64,000 nt of DNA, from assembly GCA_039821645.1 (NCBI GenBank), contig JBCBNU010000005.1, forward strand, positions 48,458-112,457, read 5' to 3'. A program made the translations under genes and the position numbers. Origin of the DNA: CALBPI01 sp039821645 (lineage in GTDB: Bacteria > Pseudomonadota > Gammaproteobacteria > Steroidobacterales > Woeseiaceae). A model generated the notes under the pieces. That model was given only the letters and a program-made list of their open reading frames with translations, was not told where the DNA came from and searched no databases. Shown piece after piece: positions 60,274 through 64,000 of the stretch. The stretch's first letter is position 1. Each line of letters begins with the position of its first letter.

Positions 60274-62065
60274 TGCTTGCTACCTCGGTCCCGGTACCGA
60301 GAAACGGAGATACATAATTGCGGGCCTTGACCTCGCCGTGCTCGGTGCGCGTGCGCGCCTTGACCCGCGTGTCGAAGTGTTCGCAGAAAGAAACAGATTC
60401 GGAGAAGACGCGCTGTTGGCTGCGTCCCATGTACAGGAAGTGACTGAAATCCCCCGTCGGTTCGCGGTTGGAGAAATAGACAATCGTAGTTTCTGTCTCA
60501 GCGTCATCGACTAGAGACCCCAAGGCGCCCATCAACAACCGATACGGCAATACATCGTAGAGCTGGCTCAATACCAAGACTCGAGGTCGCGCCAAAATGG
60601 CAGATGCGAGTTTGAGTTGCATCATCTCGGCGAGCGACAACGGCCAGCCGGTAACCGCAATACGATGGTCCAGGCCATCATCGAGCTGAGCGATGATCGG
60701 CTCGAGACCAACCAGTCTCAGCACCTCCAGAATATCAACACTATTCACACCTTCTCGGCTGCGGGTCAGATACTGACGGATAGACATGCTCGTCGTATTC
60801 GGTCGATCCAGCACGATGATTTCCTGGCGCAGCGAATGCGCAGAAATCGAATGTGTATCGACACCACCGATAGTGATGTAACCACCATCCGGTTCGGCAT
60901 GACGTTTCATGAAGTTCGCAAACAAGCGCTGTACCGCGTAGCTGGGTGCTCGTGCATAGACCAGCGCGCTGGGCGGCAGTTCCAGATTGAACGAGATGTC
61001 GATGCCACGTGTTTCTCCGCGCGCTTCGACCATCGCGAGTCCGGATCCTGGTAACTGCTCCTCAACGCCTTTCACCTCCTCCTGTTCGATGTCGTAGAAC
61101 AACGAAAGCTCCTCGATCGCAGCACACAGATCGTAGAAGTAGGATAGGTAGGTCCCAAACTGAGAAAGGCCAACAAACACCGCCGACAGCACCAACTCGG
61201 CCGCGACCAATTGTCCGATCGAGAGTTGCTCCTGAATCACCAACCAGCCACCAAGGCCCAGCAGCGTGCTGCTTGCGAGCGCCCACAACATGAGGAACGC
61301 GATCGCCTGAGAGAAATAGTGGCGGAAATGCAGCTTGTGCGACGTCATGTAGGTATTGGTGACCTCGTCGGTGCGTTCGAGCGCCTCCTCGACATGAGAG
61401 TGTGTCTTGAAGTAGCCATTCGAACTACCGAGACCCTCGAGCCAGGCAGCCGCCGAATGCTTGTCATGCGATAGCTGCATCGCACTCTTGATCGCTCGCT
61501 TGCCGTAAATAATCCAGATCAGCCAGATGAAGACGATGACGACCAGATTGAATGCGAGGAATGCCGGGTGGTAGGCGGAGGTCAAGGCAAAACCGACGGC
61601 CGCCTGCAACAAAATCGAAAAGCCGCCAACCAAAAGATACGGCACGCGCTTCATGACGATGATGATGTCGAAATAGCGGTTGAAGAGTGGCCCGATACCA
61701 CGGTCTTCAAAGTAGGGGTTTAGCGCATACACCGAGCGCAGTGCGATCTCCGACACCATACGCGCGTAAAACCGCCGTCCGAACACGTCCACGATATGCA
61801 GACGCAGCGCGTTCAGCACACCGGCGAGCGCCAATAGCACGAAGAGTGTCGCGGAGAGAATGAAAAGCTGGGTCGCCAGACCGGTGTTGATGATCGTATT
61901 GATCAGCATTTGCACGGAAATCGGCGTCGCCAGCGATAGAAGGCTGATACCGATGCCGTAGATGATCGCCAAAGTGTAGAACGGCTTTTCCGGGCCCAGG
62001 ATCTTCGAGAAAAACCCGAAAAGCTCCGGCAGCGTCCTTTGCGTCGTTATTCCGTGTTCGGCCAT
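60266..62065 (-). CDS. Type I exporter-like ABC protein with degenerate nucleotide-binding domain
   Basis: The 599-residue protein has a normal ABC exporter membrane domain with six helices (about residues 28-315) and a C-terminal domain aligned by GGYITIGGVDTHSISAHSLRQEIIVLD, the usual D-loop-region and strand pattern of NBDs. Every ATPase motif is changed. Walker A is replaced by VYARAPSYAVQR (about 369-380; no GKS/T). The Q-loop Gln is absent (LDRPNTT). The signature reads PLSLAEMMQL instead of LSGGQ. Walker B is VLVLSQLY, without D-E. The H-loop reads FSNRE. The frame is fully open and is coupled to HlyD by an 8-base overlap, so the gene is maintained. It probably cannot hydrolyse ATP by itself. 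Confidence 0.85.
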   Translation of the reverse strand: MAEHGITTQRTLPELFGFFSKILGPEKPFYTLAIIYGIGISLLSLATPISVQMLINTIINTGLATQLFILSATLFVLLALAGVLNALRLHIVDVFGRRFYARMVSEIALRSVYALNPYFEDRGIGPLFNRYFDIIIVMKRVPYLLVGGFSILLQAAVGFALTSAYHPAFLAFNLVVIVFIWLIWIIYGKRAIKSAMQLSHDKHSAAAWLEGLGSSNGYFKTHSHVEEALERTDEVTNTYMTSHKLHFRHYFSQAIAFLMLWALASSTLLGLGGWLVIQEQLSIGQLVAAELVLSAVFVGLSQFGTYLSYFYDLCAAIEELSLFYDIEQEEVKGVEEQLPGSGLAMVEARGETRGIDISFNLELPPSALVYARAPSYAVQRLFANFMKRHAEPDGGYITIGGVDTHSISAHSLRQEIIVLDRPNTTSMSIRQYLTRSREGVNSVDILEVLRLVGLEPIIAQLDDGLDHRIAVTGWPLSLAEMMQLKLASAILARPRVLVLSQLYDVLPYRLLMGALGSLVDDAETETTIVYFSNREPTGDFSHFLYMGRSQQRVFSESVSFCEHFDTRVKARTRTEHGEVKARNYVSPFLGTGTEVASSD

Positions 62066-62090
62066 GCTTCAAGCGCCCACAACAAAACCG

Positions 62091-62113
62091 CGCGGTGCGC
62101 AGAGCTCACCGCG
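62091..62113 (-). terminator. Stem-loop between peroxidase gene and exporter gene
   Basis: CGCGGTG and CACCGCG pair around a 9-base loop. On the minus strand the stem is followed by CGGTTTTGTTG. It lies 66 bases after the peroxidase stop and 26 bases before the start of the exporter gene, so it may terminate or attenuate read-through from the peroxidase gene. Confidence 0.5.
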
Positions 62114-62141
62114 TTTAGCAAGTGTCTAGGCTACTCAATAA

Positions 62142-62162
62142 CATGTCGAAATGCATGTCGAA
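62142..62162. repeat. Direct repeat of CATGTCGAA, 12-base spacing
   Basis: CATGTCGAA occurs twice, starting at 62142 and 62154, in the 113-base gap between the peroxidase and exporter genes. The spacing of 12 bases puts both copies on about the same face of the DNA. It could be a binding site for an activator of the exporter operon; nothing else in the gap stands out except the stem-loop at 62091-62113. Confidence 0.35.
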
Positions 62163-62178
62163 TTTTTTGATTTGTCGA

Positions 62179-63870
62179 TCAGGGCACGACGAATACATTG
62201 TCGGAGATCTCGTCCTGAATCAGCGTATTGCGTCGAATGATGTCCGCGAGCGTCGTGTTGCGTACCTTCTCCAGTTCATCGCCACTGAAGGTCTGTTCAT
62301 ACCAGAAGCGGTCGCCATCGCGTAACCGCTCGAACTGATCCTTGACGATATGGTGAAAGAGCTCGCCGAGCGCTGATGCACCCACTCGCGGCTCGGACAG
62401 CCCGCCCACCCAAAGGTCAATATCGTCGACAGACGTATAAACCGATGCCAGCGAAGCCTGCAACGCAGGATCGGGCGTCACCTCAGCGAAACTGGTGCGC
62501 ATGGTCATTCCGAGCTGACGGCGGGTTTCGTTGTAGCTGGGCAGCCCATGATCCCTGCCTCGCTGAATGTTCAGTGACGCCAGATCAAATCCACCCGCGC
62601 CGGGCGCACCGAACAGCGCATTTCGCACATCGTCAACAACCTGGGCATCAATCGACTCACAGATCTGACTCGCTAAACCCCGGAGTACGGGTTCGATGCC
62701 ACCTTCATCCCTCACGCGATCCGGCTGGAAAAAGGCGTCACGCAGTGCAAGGTGACCCTCGACGATCTCGTTGCCGTCGGCATCGATACGACGAATGTGG
62801 CTGCTCAACATACTGTGGCCAAGGCGATAGGCAGCGGAGGAAAACACGTTCACCACGCTGGCATCGACCGTCTCGTCGTAGCCGGTGTACGGACTGATCG
62901 CATCTGGACCCAGCAGGACGGGCAGAAACTCGTTGTAGGTAATGACCTGCATCTGGGCGCCCACGATTCGCCGCGCTTTCTGGTAAATCGTCTCACCGTC
63001 CAGATAGGGCTCTGCCTGCGCGATCTCGAGTGCCAGGCGATTGTGTTCACGGACAAACAGGGTGTGCATCACCGCCAGACCAACCTGCTCGTTCGCGCGC
63101 ACATCACCGGCGACAAACAACTCGGCACCAGACCCACCCGCGTTGGCGATCCCGGCAGTGTTGTACGGCAGATAGCCGCCCGCCGAGGTTTTCAGCATGC
63201 CGGTGCCATCCATCGTTCTGAGCGCCCTCGCGCGAGAGAGATCAGAGCCGTAGACGTTAGATGCATCGATCCAACCGGTAATCTCATTGATCTGTTGACG
63301 CGGGTTCAGCGCGTGATCGCCCGTGGCCGAATCGAAAATGGAACGGTTGAGTGGGATGGTGACAGTGCCGCTGTGCCCTGGATCAAACCAGGGATCACCC
63401 ATCGGCACATCGATATCGGCCGCTTCCGCAGGTGACACACCGTCCGTCAGATCGAGATCATGATCGAGGAACTGACCCCATTGCCAAAGGAAGTCGCTTG
63501 CGCGTCGGCCATTAGGGTGAACGCCCTGCTGCGCGGAAATTGCATTGCTCACCATGCGAGCGCTTGGCCTGTGCGCCCCAGCGGGAGTCGCCATGAGGTC
63601 GCCATAGTCGGAAGCCACCATGCGGCCGAGTTGGCTATGCGAATTATTCATGTCAACGAGCAACCGGTTGTTGCCCGTGCCGTCCAAAGTTCGAAATTGC
63701 ACCGTATCGGTGAACGTGTCGGGTGCGCGATCTTCACTCCGCTGGATACCGAAGACCGGCGACACACTGGCCGTGTCGGTTTCATCAATAGCCGTTTGGT
63801 CTGCCGTGTTATCACAGGCCACAAATGCAAGCCCAAGGCAAAGGCTCGTCGCAATCGTTCTGGTTTTCAT
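62179..63870 (-). CDS. Animal-type haem peroxidase with lipoprotein signal
   Basis: The 563-residue protein has a lipoprotein signal (TSLCLGLAFVACDN; lipidated Cys about residue 19, with Asp next to it, which in enterobacteria marks inner-membrane retention). The peroxidase landmarks of the myeloperoxidase superfamily are intact: QWGQFLDHDLDL (distal His about 137, Asp 136, Gln 133), ITGWIDASNVYGSD (calcium loop), REHNRLA (Arg/Glu), AYRLGHSMLSS (proximal His about 352) and LNIQRGRDHGLPSYNE. It should bind haem and oxidise halides or phenols with H2O2. It is followed by the exporter-like trio on the same strand, from which it is separated by a stem-loop. Confidence 0.92.
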   Translation of the reverse strand: MKTRTIATSLCLGLAFVACDNTADQTAIDETDTASVSPVFGIQRSEDRAPDTFTDTVQFRTLDGTGNNRLLVDMNNSHSQLGRMVASDYGDLMATPAGAHRPSARMVSNAISAQQGVHPNGRRASDFLWQWGQFLDHDLDLTDGVSPAEAADIDVPMGDPWFDPGHSGTVTIPLNRSIFDSATGDHALNPRQQINEITGWIDASNVYGSDLSRARALRTMDGTGMLKTSAGGYLPYNTAGIANAGGSGAELFVAGDVRANEQVGLAVMHTLFVREHNRLALEIAQAEPYLDGETIYQKARRIVGAQMQVITYNEFLPVLLGPDAISPYTGYDETVDASVVNVFSSAAYRLGHSMLSSHIRRIDADGNEIVEGHLALRDAFFQPDRVRDEGGIEPVLRGLASQICESIDAQVVDDVRNALFGAPGAGGFDLASLNIQRGRDHGLPSYNETRRQLGMTMRTSFAEVTPDPALQASLASVYTSVDDIDLWVGGLSEPRVGASALGELFHHIVKDQFERLRDGDRFWYEQTFSGDELEKVRNTTLADIIRRNTLIQDEISDNVFVVP

Positions 63871-63950
63871 TCAAGTCCCCGAGCATATTCGAAATACCCG
63901 CGGCGTCCCGACCGCTTGTGGCATTTCCTTTTTTTATACTCTTTATTCTA

Positions 63951-63964
63951 GTCGAGCCCTCGAC
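63951..63964. promoter_or_regulatory. Palindrome upstream of the peroxidase gene
   Basis: GTCGAG-CC-CTCGAC is a perfect 6-base inverted repeat about 80 bases before the peroxidase start, next to an A/T-rich run. A regulator site is possible; no known consensus fits. The rest of 63871-64000 shows nothing else to report. Confidence 0.3.
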
Positions 63965-64000
63965 AAACGTCGCTCGGAAAAGTCCGCGGTCAAGTGTGAT

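Noticed and set aside
59389..60330. A 313-residue open frame opposite the HlyD gene
   Set aside because: Long but antisense to a coherent HlyD protein; composition is Arg/His-rich as expected for a shadow frame in GC-rich DNA.
1..64000. Search by eye for tRNA, rRNA, CRISPR arrays, IS elements and phage genes
   Set aside because: No cloverleaf-like tRNA, repeat-spacer array, transposase or integrase frame was found. Weak or partial elements could be missed without a search tool.

Overview
This window looks like chromosomal DNA of a free-living, probably marine, Gram-negative gammaproteobacterium. The signs are MSHA/type IV-pilus-like genes, TolC/HlyD export genes, outer-membrane-type lipoproteins, a GlyGly-CTERM-like protein, TolB-TPR membrane proteins, secreted S9 and M14 peptidases and many Rieske/CoA catabolic genes. 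The base composition appears moderately GC-rich and even. I saw no phage genes, transposases, rRNA, tRNA or CRISPR array. Genus cannot be fixed from the sequence alone.

Region 1 (1-1.8 kb): the 3' end of a Vgb-like lyase overlapping a secreted CxxCH protein, a GNAT acetyltransferase and a small frameshifted gene. Region 2 (1.85-18.1 kb) is a catabolic block. It has a Rieske oxygenase with its ferredoxin, diverging from an operon of two small ABM monooxygenases flanking an acyl-CoA ligase. It continues with a small-lipoprotein island, a 2-oxoacid (acetoin/pyruvate-type) dehydrogenase E1alpha-E1beta-E2 operon, a second Rieske oxygenase with two SDRs, a TetR regulator, a CoA-transferase, a GST-like protein and a MaoC hydratase. 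A near-identical palindrome (AAACAGT-N4-ACTGTTT) lies in two divergent promoter regions of this block. A degenerate copy precedes the tetR gene, so a TetR-controlled regulon is likely.

Region 3 (18-30.7 kb): a SnoaL-like protein, three tandem TolB-TPR membrane paralogues, a small phosphatase, a lipoprotein hydrolase, a flavin-dependent tryptophan-halogenase-like protein and ahpC-ahpF. Region 4 (31-44.2 kb): an SDR, a membrane-protein gene with an in-frame amber codon, secreted peptidases (S9, S9A, M14), a DUF2341 protein, cysK, an FAD monooxygenase-like protein and a DoxX-like protein. Region 5 (44.3-49.1 kb): a fatty-acyl-AMP ligase fused to a carrier domain with a P450, diverging from an acyltransferase and a DUF3108 protein.

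Region 6 (49-64 kb) is the most unusual. A compact operon with overlapping genes encodes an MSHA-like/type II-like pseudopilus machine: pseudopilin, ATPase, platform protein, second pilin, PilM/N-, PilO- and PilP-like proteins, and a secretin. Just upstream on the same strand lie TolC, HlyD and a type I exporter-like membrane protein whose nucleotide-binding domain keeps its fold-like spacing but has lost every catalytic ABC motif. Upstream of that is an animal-type haem peroxidase with a lipoprotein signal. Together they suggest an unusual envelope export/assembly locus.
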